From assembly GCA_029239935.1 (NCBI GenBank), contig JARBTY010000026.1:1-31233 (forward strand): a DNA stretch of 31,233 bases, read 5' to 3'. The notes beneath the pieces were generated by a model that worked only from the letters and a program-made list of their open reading frames with translations, made no database searches and was not told the origin of the DNA. Below, one piece after another: positions 15,594-23,138 of this stretch. The position numbers and the translations under genes are program-made. Positions within the stretch are counted from its first letter, which is position 1; each line of letters opens with the position of its first letter. The DNA comes from Clostridia bacterium (GTDB lineage Bacteria; Bacillota_A; Clostridia; Lachnospirales; Cellulosilyticaceae).

Positions 15594-16106
15594 ATGTATA
15601 ATTATGATAGCCAAGAACTGGCATTGCAAAATGATATACGTAATATGCGCAGAGAAAACGATAGGCGAAATAGACCTCAGAGAGTCGTATTAAACACATC
15701 TACAGGAGGGCTTGGTCCCTTGCCTGTTATTACAACTACATTTTCTGAACCACTTGCAGTTGTAGATGTGTCTATTAATACATGTGGAATGAGAAGACCC
15801 ACTATACTTTTGAATTTTTCAAGTATCATTAGTTTGCCGCTGGGTATTTCAGTGACACTAAACTTCCAGCTGCTGAGAAGCACCGATGACAGTCCAGCAG
15901 TAAAGGTAGGTTCGACTTATACATTTGCAACTTTAGTAGACATATTAGAGGCGCGTTCCTTTGGTTTTCAATATGGGGATAATGATGTTGTACCAGGAAA
16001 GTATACGTATTCGGTCATACTTACAACGAATTCTCTTATTGACATTACCCCTGGTTTAACCATTCCAAATGCTACATTAAGTGCTTTAGCCGTAGATAAT
16101 AGATAA
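15594..16106 (+). CDS. DUF4489-like protein, probable spore-surface or secreted beta protein
   Basis: This 170-residue protein has a polar basic N-terminus (MYNYDSQELALQNDIRNMRR) followed by a beta-rich domain: VVLNTSTGG, VVDVSINTCGMRRPTILLNF, VTLNFQLLRS, VGSTYTFATL and GKYTYSVILTTN. The order and motifs resemble clostridial DUF4489 proteins, which I associate with spore coats and exosporium. No signal peptide or membrane segment is seen, consistent with deposition on the forespore by the mother cell. ATG 15594 has AAGG 8 bp upstream; a TTG 24 bp earlier is possible but less likely. A sporulation-type promoter precedes it and a terminator follows directly. The structural role is inferred. Confidence 0.6.
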   Translation: MYNYDSQELALQNDIRNMRRENDRRNRPQRVVLNTSTGGLGPLPVITTTFSEPLAVVDVSINTCGMRRPTILLNFSSIISLPLGISVTLNFQLLRSTDDSPAVKVGSTYTFATLVDILEARSFGFQYGDNDVVPGKYTYSVILTTNSLIDITPGLTIPNATLSALAVDNR

Positions 16107-16110
16107 TGAT

Positions 16111-16145
16111 AAAAAGACTTAAATTTAAAAGATTTAAGTCTTTTT
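16111..16145 (+). terminator. Intrinsic terminator after the DUF4489-like gene
   Basis: The perfect 14-bp stem AAAAAGACTTAAAT / ATTTAAGTCTTTTT has a 7-nt loop and ends in five T. Confidence 0.85.
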
Positions 16146-16210
16146 ATTATGGTAAAAACTTAACAAGAAGATGAAAATTATACTATTATATGATATATTA
16201 ATACATGTAG

Positions 16211-16239
16211 TTGATCTTATTATTCTGAAATAATATAAA
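16211..16239 (+). promoter_or_regulatory. Sigma-A promoter of the UbiD-UbiA-UbiX-ABC operon
   Basis: -35 TTGATC (16211-16216), 17-bp spacer, -10 TATAAA (16234-16239), about 37 bp before the UbiD start. No other promoter is evident inside the six-gene unit. Confidence 0.55.
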
Positions 16240-16276
16240 ATATTTTAATAGTTATAATCAAAGGAGTGTACCCAAA

Positions 16277-17713
16277 ATGGCTTATAAAGATATTCAGCAT
16301 TTTATGAAAGCTTTAGAGCGTAAAAAACAACTTAAGCACATTCAGACTGAGGTGAACCCTATTCTTGAAATAACAGAAATTGCTGATCGCATTGTAAAAA
16401 GAAAAGGACCAGCCTTGCTATTTGAAAATGTAAAAGGCTCACCGTACCCGTTATTAATCAATGCATTTGGTTCTTATGAGAGGATGAGTATGGCTCTTGG
16501 CGCACAAACATTAGATGCAATTGGAGAGGATATTAAAGACCTCATTGATTTTTCAAACTATATGAAACTGCCGGATCAAATTAAATCCATTCCGAGATTG
16601 GCAAGACTTTTAGCAGTTTTTCCTATCAAAATCAAAAAAGCTCCTTGCCAAGAGGTTGTGGAAGAGCCGGATTTAAATAAGCTACCTATTTTAAAATGCT
16701 GGCCGGATGATGGCGGAAGGTTTATTACACTGCCGTTAGTTTTCACTAAAGATCCTGAAACAGGGCAGCAAAATGTAGGGATGTATAGGATGCAAGTATA
16801 TGACCACAAGACAACCGGTATGCATTGGCATCTCCATAAGGATGGAAGAGAAATTTATGATAAATACCGTAAAATAGGGGGCAAGATGCCTATAACAGTT
16901 GTGATTGGCTGTGACCCAGCAACTGTTTATGCAGCAACAGCTCCACTTCCTAAAATGATTGATGAAATCATGTTTGCAGGGTATCTGCGTAAGAGACCTG
17001 TACCTTTAGTTAAGTCTATTACAAACAATATTTATATTCCGGCAAACAGTGAATTTGTTTTAGAAGGGTATGTGGATACGGAAGAATTAAGAGTAGAAGG
17101 GCCTTTTGGAGATCATACAGGCTATTATTCAGAAAAGGATATCTATCCTGTTTTTCATATTACTAAAATGACTCGTAAGCAAAACCCTGTTTTTATGGCA
17201 ACGATAGTCGGCAAACCACCGATGGAAGACTGTTATATGGGAAAGGCGACAGAAAGGCTGTTTTTGCCGCTTTTAAAAATGATTGCACCAGAGATAGTAG
17301 ATATTAATTTTCCGCTCGAAGGGGTATTCCATAATTGTGTGATTGTTTCTATTAAAAAGAAATATCCTGCTCATGCTAAAAAAATCATGAATACCTTGTG
17401 GGGAAGCGGGCAAATGATGTATACAAAAATGATTATTGTAGTGGACGCATCAGTTAAACCACATGATGTATCCACGGTAGCGTGGAAGGTATTTAATAAT
17501 ATAGATGCCAAAAGAGATGTTGTCATCTCTGAAGGACCTCTTGATGCTTTGGATCATGCTTCACCTATGCACCTTATCGGTCATCGTTTAGGGATAGACG
17601 CTACGAAGAAGTGGGCTTCTGAAGGTTATGAAAGAGAGTGGCCAGATGATATTGTCATGTCTCAATCGATTAAAAAGAAAGTAAGCCAAAGGTGGAAAGA
17701 ATATGGTTTTTAA
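16277..17713 (+). CDS. UbiD family decarboxylase (menaquinone-type, MqnL-like)
   Basis: This 478-residue prenylated-FMN-dependent decarboxylase has the metal/cofactor motif QNVGMYRMQ (N166, R171), HWHLH at 183-187 and VEGPFGDHTGYYSE with E274 near the active site. The whole length matches menaquinone-type UbiD proteins (TIGR-style "menaquinone biosynthesis decarboxylase"). It would remove the ring carboxylate from a prenylated aromatic acid, as MqnL does in the futalosine pathway. It is first in a six-gene operon with UbiA, UbiX and an ABC importer; the UbiX product supplies its cofactor. It overlaps the UbiA gene by 11 bp. The substrate is inferred from context only. Confidence 0.9.
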   Translation: MAYKDIQHFMKALERKKQLKHIQTEVNPILEITEIADRIVKRKGPALLFENVKGSPYPLLINAFGSYERMSMALGAQTLDAIGEDIKDLIDFSNYMKLPDQIKSIPRLARLLAVFPIKIKKAPCQEVVEEPDLNKLPILKCWPDDGGRFITLPLVFTKDPETGQQNVGMYRMQVYDHKTTGMHWHLHKDGREIYDKYRKIGGKMPITVVIGCDPATVYAATAPLPKMIDEIMFAGYLRKRPVPLVKSITNNIYIPANSEFVLEGYVDTEELRVEGPFGDHTGYYSEKDIYPVFHITKMTRKQNPVFMATIVGKPPMEDCYMGKATERLFLPLLKMIAPEIVDINFPLEGVFHNCVIVSIKKKYPAHAKKIMNTLWGSGQMMYTKMIIVVDASVKPHDVSTVAWKVFNNIDAKRDVVISEGPLDALDHASPMHLIGHRLGIDATKKWASEGYEREWPDDIVMSQSIKKKVSQRWKEYGF

Positions 17714-18563
17714 TCAAATAAAAAAATATGGTGAGTTGGTTATGTTTTCGCACTCTCTCTTTTCTCTGCCTTTTGGTATCATTGCTATGTTTTGGGCAGC
17801 GGAGGGGCTCCCTTCTTTTCATACGTTTTTCTGGATACTGATTGCCCTTTTAGGTGCTAGAAATGGTGCCAATGGATTTAACCGCATAGCGGATAGAGTT
17901 ATTGATCAAAAGAATAAGAGAACAGCGGACAGGCATCTGGCTACCGGCCAAGTTAAAGTTTATGAGGCCTATGGTATTACTATAGGCTGCTTTATGGTGA
18001 TGGCATGGGCAGCGTATCAGCTAAACCCACTATGTTTGATGCTTTTGCCGGCAGCTATTGGACTGTTTATTTTTTATTCTTACGCGAAAAGATTTACTTG
18101 GCTGTGTCATTTCATTTTAGGGGTGGCCTGCGGAGGAGCACCAGTTGGGGCATGGATTGCAGTTACAGGCAGCCTAAGTTTTATTCCGCTTATATTAGGA
18201 GCTGGCGTATGTTTTTGGATTGCAGGTTTTGATATTCTCTATGGTACACAAGATATTGAGTTTGATCGTCAGGAGGGACTTTTTTCTGTACCAGCCCGCT
18301 TTGGATTAAAAAAGGCATTGTGGATTGCGAGAGTTTCACATGGTATGAGTATGCTATTTTTGCTGAGTTTATATTTTATCATGCAACGAGGATTTTTTTA
18401 CTTGATGGGTGTTGGCTTGGCAGTGGTTTTATTAATCATAGAACATCATAATGTTATACCAGAAAATAAAAATAAAATGATTTTTGCTTCCTATCAAATC
18501 AATCAGATTTTAAGTGTTGTCTTTTTTATCTGTGCAATGTCAGATTTTTTTATAAGCAATTAG
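17703..18563 (+). CDS. UbiA family prenyltransferase (MqnP-like)
   Basis: This 286-residue integral membrane protein has about eight hydrophobic segments. Two aspartate-rich motifs bind the prenyl diphosphate and magnesium: NRIADRVID at N60-D64-D68, and DILYGTQDIEFD at D177, D184 and D188. Both match the UbiA superfamily and the 4-hydroxybenzoate/1,4-dihydroxy-6-naphthoate type. It would attach a polyprenyl chain to an aromatic acid at the membrane, producing the substrate of the adjacent UbiD. Its start overlaps the UbiD gene by 11 bp with AGGTGG in front, showing tight coupling. No prenyl diphosphate synthase gene is in the window. Confidence 0.9.
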   Translation: MVFNQIKKYGELVMFSHSLFSLPFGIIAMFWAAEGLPSFHTFFWILIALLGARNGANGFNRIADRVIDQKNKRTADRHLATGQVKVYEAYGITIGCFMVMAWAAYQLNPLCLMLLPAAIGLFIFYSYAKRFTWLCHFILGVACGGAPVGAWIAVTGSLSFIPLILGAGVCFWIAGFDILYGTQDIEFDRQEGLFSVPARFGLKKALWIARVSHGMSMLFLLSLYFIMQRGFFYLMGVGLAVVLLIIEHHNVIPENKNKMIFASYQINQILSVVFFICAMSDFFISN

Positions 18564-18575
18564 AAAGGAGTACAA

Positions 18576-19151
18576 ATGAAAAGATATAGTATTGGTATTA
18601 CTGGCGCGAGCGGCAGTATACTAGCCAAGCATTTGGTAAGTTTTATGGCGTCCATGGAGGTGGAGCTTCATGTCATTGTGACGGAGATGGGTGAAAAAGT
18701 ATTTGAGTATGAAACGGGCAATACCTTTGAAATATTTATACAATCTCTAAGGCATCAGCCAGGTAAAATAATCCTTTATAAGAACAATGATTTATTTGCC
18801 AGTGTTGCAAGCGGTTCCTTTCATATAGATGCCATGATCATCTTGCCTTGTTCGATGGGAACAGCAGGGAAAATTGCTGCTGGTACAGGCGGGAATCTGC
18901 TGTGCAGAGCAGCGGATGTTTGTCTAAAAGAAAAAGTGCGGCTAGTTATTTCACCGCGGGAAGCACCGTTAAATACGATTCATCTTAGGAATTTGGTAAC
19001 ACTGTCTGAATGCGGAGCAGTTATTCTTCCACCTGTCCCTATGTTTTATTCTAAAAAGGAAACATACATAGAACTTATAGAGGGAATAGTGGGGAGAATT
19101 CTTAAATCAGCAGGTATAAGTAATACATTATTTACAGAATGGAGAAATTAA
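18576..19151 (+). CDS. UbiX family flavin prenyltransferase (MqnM-like)
   Basis: This 191-residue protein carries the UbiX signatures: GITGASGS at 8-15, SGSF near residue 79, LPCSMGTAGKIAAG, and REAPLNTIHLRN near residue 127. It makes prenylated FMN from reduced FMN and dimethylallyl phosphate, the cofactor of UbiD. The length is normal for the family. It lies 12 bp after the UbiA gene, behind AGAAAGGAG, and 3 bp before the lipoprotein gene. The combination UbiD, UbiA and UbiX is the terminal module of the futalosine-type menaquinone route. Identification is firm. Confidence 0.93.
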   Translation: MKRYSIGITGASGSILAKHLVSFMASMEVELHVIVTEMGEKVFEYETGNTFEIFIQSLRHQPGKIILYKNNDLFASVASGSFHIDAMIILPCSMGTAGKIAAGTGGNLLCRAADVCLKEKVRLVISPREAPLNTIHLRNLVTLSECGAVILPPVPMFYSKKETYIELIEGIVGRILKSAGISNTLFTEWRN

Positions 19152-19154
19152 CTT

Positions 19155-20060
19155 ATGCAATTAAAAAGTAAAATTTTGATTTTTATGATGATAGGAGTAG
19201 TATTTTTGACGGCTTGCACCAAAGAAAAACAAACACTTACTGTTGGGATTATGCCTGACCTAGATTCCATTCCATTTGTTGTAGCCAAAGAGCAAGGGTA
19301 TTTAAAAGAAAATATCATTTTAGAAATCTATAAAAGTCCAGTAGATAGGGATAGTGCTTTTTACTCAGGCCATTTAAATGGAACAATATCAGATGTACTT
19401 GCAGCATGTATTGCCAAAGAAGGGGACTTTCCTGTTTTTATCACTTCAAAAACCAATGGGCGTTATGGCCTAGTCACTAGTCAGGCATCAGGGATTACAA
19501 GTGCCAAAATGCTGGAGGGTAAAGAAGTCGGACTTAGTTTGAATACCATTATTGAATATGTAACAGATACGGTGGTAGCAGCAGAGGGGGGAGATCCGAG
19601 TCTTGTAACAAAAGTTTCGGTTCCTAAAATTCCTTCAAGACTTGAACTCCTAGAAAATAATCAAATTCATGCCGTTGCGATGCCTGAACCCTACGTCACA
19701 GCAGGGGCTGCATCAGGCCATGTTATTTTGAATACTTCTGAAGCACTAGGGATTAATCCGGGGGTGATGCTGTTTACAGCAGAAGCTGTTGAGACAAGGG
19801 CGACAGAAATCAAGGCACTTTATGAGGCTTATGATAAGGCGGTAGAGTATATAGCAACTCACCCTAAAGAAGCTTTTATGCCACAGGTGATGGAAGAATT
19901 AGGACTGCCACAGACAGCCGAGGGAGTTCAGTTGCCTGCTTATGAGAAAATGACATTACCCGAGGAACAGGAAGTATTAAGAGCTATGGAATGGCTAAAG
20001 AATAAAGAGCTTTTAAAAAATACATATACTTATAACGATTTAGTTGTGGAAATGAAATGA
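19155..20060 (+). CDS. ABC transporter solute-binding lipoprotein, NMT1/SsuA-like
   Basis: This 301-residue protein has a lipoprotein signal peptide (lipobox LTAC, lipidated C21), so it is anchored outside the cell membrane. The mature part has a type II periplasmic-binding fold of the NMT1/THI5/SsuA class: LTVGIMPDLDSIPFVVAKEQ, EVGLSLNTIIEYVTD and AVAMPEPYVTAGAA. Relatives bind thiamine precursors, alkanesulfonates, taurine or aromatic acids. The signal rules out its being the intracellular MqnA/MqnD enzyme of similar fold. It starts 3 bp after UbiX and overlaps the ATPase gene by 4 bp. The context suggests an aromatic quinone precursor as ligand (inference). Confidence 0.9.
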   Translation: MQLKSKILIFMMIGVVFLTACTKEKQTLTVGIMPDLDSIPFVVAKEQGYLKENIILEIYKSPVDRDSAFYSGHLNGTISDVLAACIAKEGDFPVFITSKTNGRYGLVTSQASGITSAKMLEGKEVGLSLNTIIEYVTDTVVAAEGGDPSLVTKVSVPKIPSRLELLENNQIHAVAMPEPYVTAGAASGHVILNTSEALGINPGVMLFTAEAVETRATEIKALYEAYDKAVEYIATHPKEAFMPQVMEELGLPQTAEGVQLPAYEKMTLPEEQEVLRAMEWLKNKELLKNTYTYNDLVVEMK

Positions 20061-20668
20061 TTACATTAGATGTCAAAAAAGTTTATTATGAGATAAGCAA
20101 GCCCATACTGGGATCTGTAACCTTTCATGTTAAAAAGGGTGAGATTGTCACACTTGTTGGAGAATCGGGAAGGGGTAAATCTACTGTGCTCAAGATGATT
20201 GCTGGTGTGCATAAAGGATTTGAAGGGGAGGTCAGGCTTCCTCAAGGGACACGTATAGCAGTTATTCCTCAAAACAAATGTCTTTTACCTTGGAAAACAG
20301 TTTATGAAAACATTGTGCTGCTCAAAAAAATAAGAACTAACAAGCGAGAGAAGCAAAAAATAGACTATAAAAAAGCGGAAAGGCTTATTGAAGAGTTGGG
20401 ACTTACAGGCTTAGAAAAGCAATATCCCCATCAATTAAGCGGAGGACAATATCAAAGAGTAGCACTAGGGCAAGCTTTTTTTTATGAACCGGATATTATT
20501 TTAATGGACGAACCTTTTTCGGCATTGGATGCCAAAACTAAAACGAGTATACAAGATATTTTTATAAGGCTGCAAAAGCAGCATGATATCACAGCTCTTT
20601 TTGTAACCCATACGTTAGATGAAGCAGAATATATGCAAAGCAGAGTGATTGATTTGGAGAAACTATGA
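20057..20668 (+). CDS. ABC transporter ATP-binding protein (SsuB/TauB-like)
   Basis: This 203-residue ATPase is short for the family but complete in its motifs: Walker A GESGRGKST at 35-43, Q-loop at Q72, signature LSGGQ at 127-131, Walker B IILMDE at 147-152 and switch histidine H185. It belongs to the nitrate/sulfonate/taurine ATPase group that pairs with NMT1/SsuA-type binding proteins. Start and stop each overlap the neighbours by 4 bp (ATGA), giving one translationally coupled importer. It powers import of the unknown ligand of the preceding lipoprotein. Confidence 0.93.
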   Translation: MITLDVKKVYYEISKPILGSVTFHVKKGEIVTLVGESGRGKSTVLKMIAGVHKGFEGEVRLPQGTRIAVIPQNKCLLPWKTVYENIVLLKKIRTNKREKQKIDYKKAERLIEELGLTGLEKQYPHQLSGGQYQRVALGQAFFYEPDIILMDEPFSALDAKTKTSIQDIFIRLQKQHDITALFVTHTLDEAEYMQSRVIDLEKL

Positions 20669-21387
20669 AAAAATGGATAGGAACAGGAGTACTCATCATA
20701 GTCTGGCAGCTGGCAGCAATGGTGATGTCCCAAAAAATTTTGCCAGCACCTCTAGAAGTTTGTATCAGTTTGATATCGCACTGGAATAGTTTGATTTGCC
20801 ATAGTTTTTTTAGTATTTATAGACTGTTAGCAGGAATGGGGTTAGCCATAATTGTTGGCATGCCGATTGGTATTTTAATGGGCTACTTTAAGAAATTAAG
20901 TGACTTGCTTTCCCCTATTATTTACTTATTGGCACCTATACCTAAGATTGCACTACTACCATTGATTATGCTGTTTTTTGGTATAGGTAATCAGTCAAAA
21001 GTTTTTATTATCTTTATTATCATGGTATTTCAGGTCATTGTTGCAGTACATGATGCTGTCAAAAATATTCCTAGTGCCTATTTTTTTCCTTTTCATACGA
21101 TAAAAGCCAGTCACCAATCTATCTTAATCCATGTTGTTATTCCTGCTACAATGCCGGAAGTTTTTACAGCACTTCGTATTGGATTTGCTACGAGTCTGTC
21201 CGTTTTATTTTTTGCTGAAACCTTTGGTACCACATGGGGGCTTGGGTTTTACATTATGGATATGTGGATGAGGCTTGATTACACGCAAATGTATGCAGGG
21301 ATTATGATGTTGGGATTTCTAGGCCTCGGCAGTACATCCTTTATTGGAAGATTAGAAAACTATTTATGTCCTTGGGGCAAACTTTAG
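20665..21387 (+). CDS. ABC transporter permease (SsuC/TauC-like)
   Basis: This 240-residue membrane protein has about six hydrophobic helices and the ABC permease coupling region EVFTALRIGFATSLSVLFFA followed by ETFGTTWGLG. The family is the binding-protein-dependent inner membrane component (SsuC/TauC/NrtB group). It overlaps the ATPase gene by 4 bp and completes the importer, forming a channel for the ligand of the lipoprotein at 19155. It is the last enzyme or transporter gene of the operon. Confidence 0.92.
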   Translation: MKKWIGTGVLIIVWQLAAMVMSQKILPAPLEVCISLISHWNSLICHSFFSIYRLLAGMGLAIIVGMPIGILMGYFKKLSDLLSPIIYLLAPIPKIALLPLIMLFFGIGNQSKVFIIFIIMVFQVIVAVHDAVKNIPSAYFFPFHTIKASHQSILIHVVIPATMPEVFTALRIGFATSLSVLFFAETFGTTWGLGFYIMDMWMRLDYTQMYAGIMMLGFLGLGSTSFIGRLENYLCPWGKL

Positions 21388-21459
21388 AAGCAAAATGAAA
21401 TAATTTACCTCTGTTAGGGGATAATAAAGTCAATAAAACGAAGAAAGGATGTGAAACCT

Positions 21460-21615
21460 ATGGGATTTCTAAGATGGCTTGGAGGAATCGTTGTGTTCTT
21501 TTGGCTAATGGGGTTCTTATTTAGAGTTGGAGGAGGACTCATTCATATACTGCTTATAGTGGCAGCAGTTGTTTTTATCATCGACTTACTGGTAGGCAGA
21601 AAAAACAGGATTTAA
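21460..21615 (+). CDS. Lmo0937-family small membrane protein
   Basis: This 51-residue frame starts MGFLRWLGGIVVFFWLMGFL and continues RVGGGLIHILLIVAAVVFII before a basic tail (GRKNRI). The two-helix hydrophobic pattern with GGLIHILL is that of Lmo0937-family proteins, whose function is unknown. A ribosome binding site (AAAGGATGTG) lies upstream. It starts 72 bp after the permease and is followed by a hairpin, so it may be the last gene of the UbiD-ABC operon or an independent unit. Confidence 0.75.
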   Translation: MGFLRWLGGIVVFFWLMGFLFRVGGGLIHILLIVAAVVFIIDLLVGRKNRI

Positions 21616-21627
21616 AAAGGATAGAAA

Positions 21628-21671
21628 GAGCCCGCTGAGTATGCTAAACTATAAGCATACTCAGCGGGTTC
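21628..21671 (+). terminator. Strong hairpin ending the UbiD-ABC-Lmo0937 region
   Basis: A 17-bp stem (GAGCCCGCTGAGTATGC / GCATACTCAGCGGGTTC, one G-T pair) with a 10-nt loop is among the most GC-rich hairpins in the window. The T tail (TTCTAATCATT) is weak, so termination may be partial. Confidence 0.6.
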
Positions 21672-21736
21672 TAATCATTAAGATATTACATAATTATTTT
21701 TCAAAAAACCATGTAAAAGGCCAGGAGGTGAACGAT

Positions 21737-22162
21737 ATGGAATCTATGGAGTTATCCCTTACTACACCGGCATTACTTTTTCCAGCAATCTCTCTTTTGA
21801 TGTTAGCTTATACCAATAGATTTGTGGTGCTCGCACAATTAATAAGAGATCTTTACACAAAATATAAAGCAGAGCCAGATATCATTTTGCATGAGCAAAT
21901 CAAAAATCTAAGAAGGCGGATAAAAATCATTAGAAATATGCAGATATTTGGAGCACTTAGTTTTTTCTTTTGCGTGATGAGTATGTTTCTTATTTATGCA
22001 GGCAAACAGTTTCTTGCCAATGTGATTTTTGGAGGAAGTCTGATATTACTTTTGGCTTCTTTAGGATTTTTAGTTTTGGAACTGCAAATATCTATTCATG
22101 CCCTTAATATACAACTAGAAGGTTTTGAAGCAGATAGATGCTGTGGAGACAAAGATCAATAA
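21737..22162 (+). CDS. DUF2721 family membrane protein
   Basis: This 141-residue protein has the DUF2721 signature LTTPALLFPAISLLMLAYTN near the N-terminus and three hydrophobic segments at about residues 8-30, 77-97 and 102-122. A charged linker (LHEQIKNLRRRIKIIRNMQ) lies between the first two. ATG 21737 has AGGAGG 8 bp upstream; upstream in-frame starts lie within the preceding hairpin and are rejected. The C-terminus (DRCCGDKDQ) overlaps the end of the convergent LysR gene by 7 bp. Function unknown. Confidence 0.85.
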   Translation: MESMELSLTTPALLFPAISLLMLAYTNRFVVLAQLIRDLYTKYKAEPDIILHEQIKNLRRRIKIIRNMQIFGALSFFFCVMSMFLIYAGKQFLANVIFGGSLILLLASLGFLVLELQISIHALNIQLEGFEADRCCGDKDQ

Positions 22163-23016
22163 ATCATTGTATAATGAAGCAATCTATTTAGAAATAAAAG
22201 TGCTGCTTTTGAAATAGTGTCTTCTGGATGAATCATATAAAGAAAGTCTCTTGTATAGGGAAATGCCACTGGAAGACTGGCTAACTCATTGTTTTTAACA
22301 GCATCATTGACGACCAGAGAAGATATAAAGCTGATACCTAAATTATTTCTAACAGCTTCTTTGATTGCATAATTACTGCCTAGTATCATAAAGTTTTTGG
22401 GATAGATGCCTGCGTTATTCAAAAAAGTAATAAGATTTTCTCTTGTTGGAGCAGGGCTCTTTTTAGATGAAAAAACTGCCTCTGTTGCTAAAGGATGATC
22501 TTTTGAAACCACAACAACCATCGTGTCTTTATAAAAGTTGCCATGTCTATAATTATCTACCGGGACAGTTCCTTCCACCAAAGCGATATCTAACTGATGT
22601 TTTTTAAAGCGATCGTAGATATGAAAAGTATTTTCTATAGTGACTTCAATTTTGATGTGAGGAAATTCTTTGACAAAGGCACCTAGGATAGAAGGGAGAA
22701 GAAATTCGCCGATAGTCATACTGGCTCCAAGCTTTAAAGTGCCGCTTAGGCTGTTGTGATAATTAAAAAGTTCTTCCTCAGTGTCTTTTAAGATGAGAGA
22801 CATCTGTTTTGCACGGTTATACAGCATCTTGCCAGTGGGCGTAATCACGATAGCTTTTTGCTTATTAGATCGGTCAATCAGCTTGGTATGAAAATGGTTT
22901 TCGAGATTGGCAATATGCAAACTGACACTAGGCTGAGAAAGGCTCACTAGTTTAGCCGCCTTAGTGAAACTTTTTTGTTCGACCACAGCAATAAAGGTCT
23001 TAAGTTCATCTATCAT
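22156..23016 (-). CDS. LysR-family transcriptional regulator (CysL/CbbR-like)
   Basis: This 286-residue regulator has an N-terminal winged helix-turn-helix (KSFTKAAKLVSLSQPSVSLH at about 15-34) and a C-terminal effector domain with GTLKLGASMTIGEFLLPSIL at about 92-111. It resembles CysL/CbbR-type regulators. It is divergent from the siroheme nitrite/sulfite reductase gene with 122 bp between them and most likely controls it, as CysL controls sulfite reductase in Bacillus. The start is ATG with AGGAGG 10 bp upstream. Effector unknown. Confidence 0.9.
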   Translation of the reverse strand: MIDELKTFIAVVEQKSFTKAAKLVSLSQPSVSLHIANLENHFHTKLIDRSNKQKAIVITPTGKMLYNRAKQMSLILKDTEEELFNYHNSLSGTLKLGASMTIGEFLLPSILGAFVKEFPHIKIEVTIENTFHIYDRFKKHQLDIALVEGTVPVDNYRHGNFYKDTMVVVVSKDHPLATEAVFSSKKSPAPTRENLITFLNNAGIYPKNFMILGSNYAIKEAVRNNLGISFISSLVVNDAVKNNELASLPVAFPYTRDFLYMIHPEDTISKAALLFLNRLLHYTMIY

Positions 23017-23073
23017 GATTAAATAACCTCCTATTTATTAGAAAAACTGATAGGTATTATAAAAAATACAAAT

Positions 23074-23102
23074 TTTACTTATGAGTATGATGCCATTATA
23101 CT
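23074..23102 (+). promoter_or_regulatory. Promoter of the nitrite/sulfite reductase gene
   Basis: -35 TTTACT (23074-23079), 17-bp spacer, -10 TATACT (23097-23102), about 36 bp before the start codon. The upstream stretch ATAGGTATTATAAAAAATAC (from 23050) is AT-rich and could hold LysR contact sites, but no clear T-N11-A palindrome was fixed. Confidence 0.5.
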
Positions 23103-23138
23103 TGAAATAAATGAAAGATTCAATAAAGGAGAATAACG

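Noticed and set aside
19155..20060. Binding protein as an MqnA/MqnD enzyme
   Set aside because: It has a clear lipoprotein signal with lipobox LTAC and sits with an ATPase and a permease, so it is an extracellular receptor.
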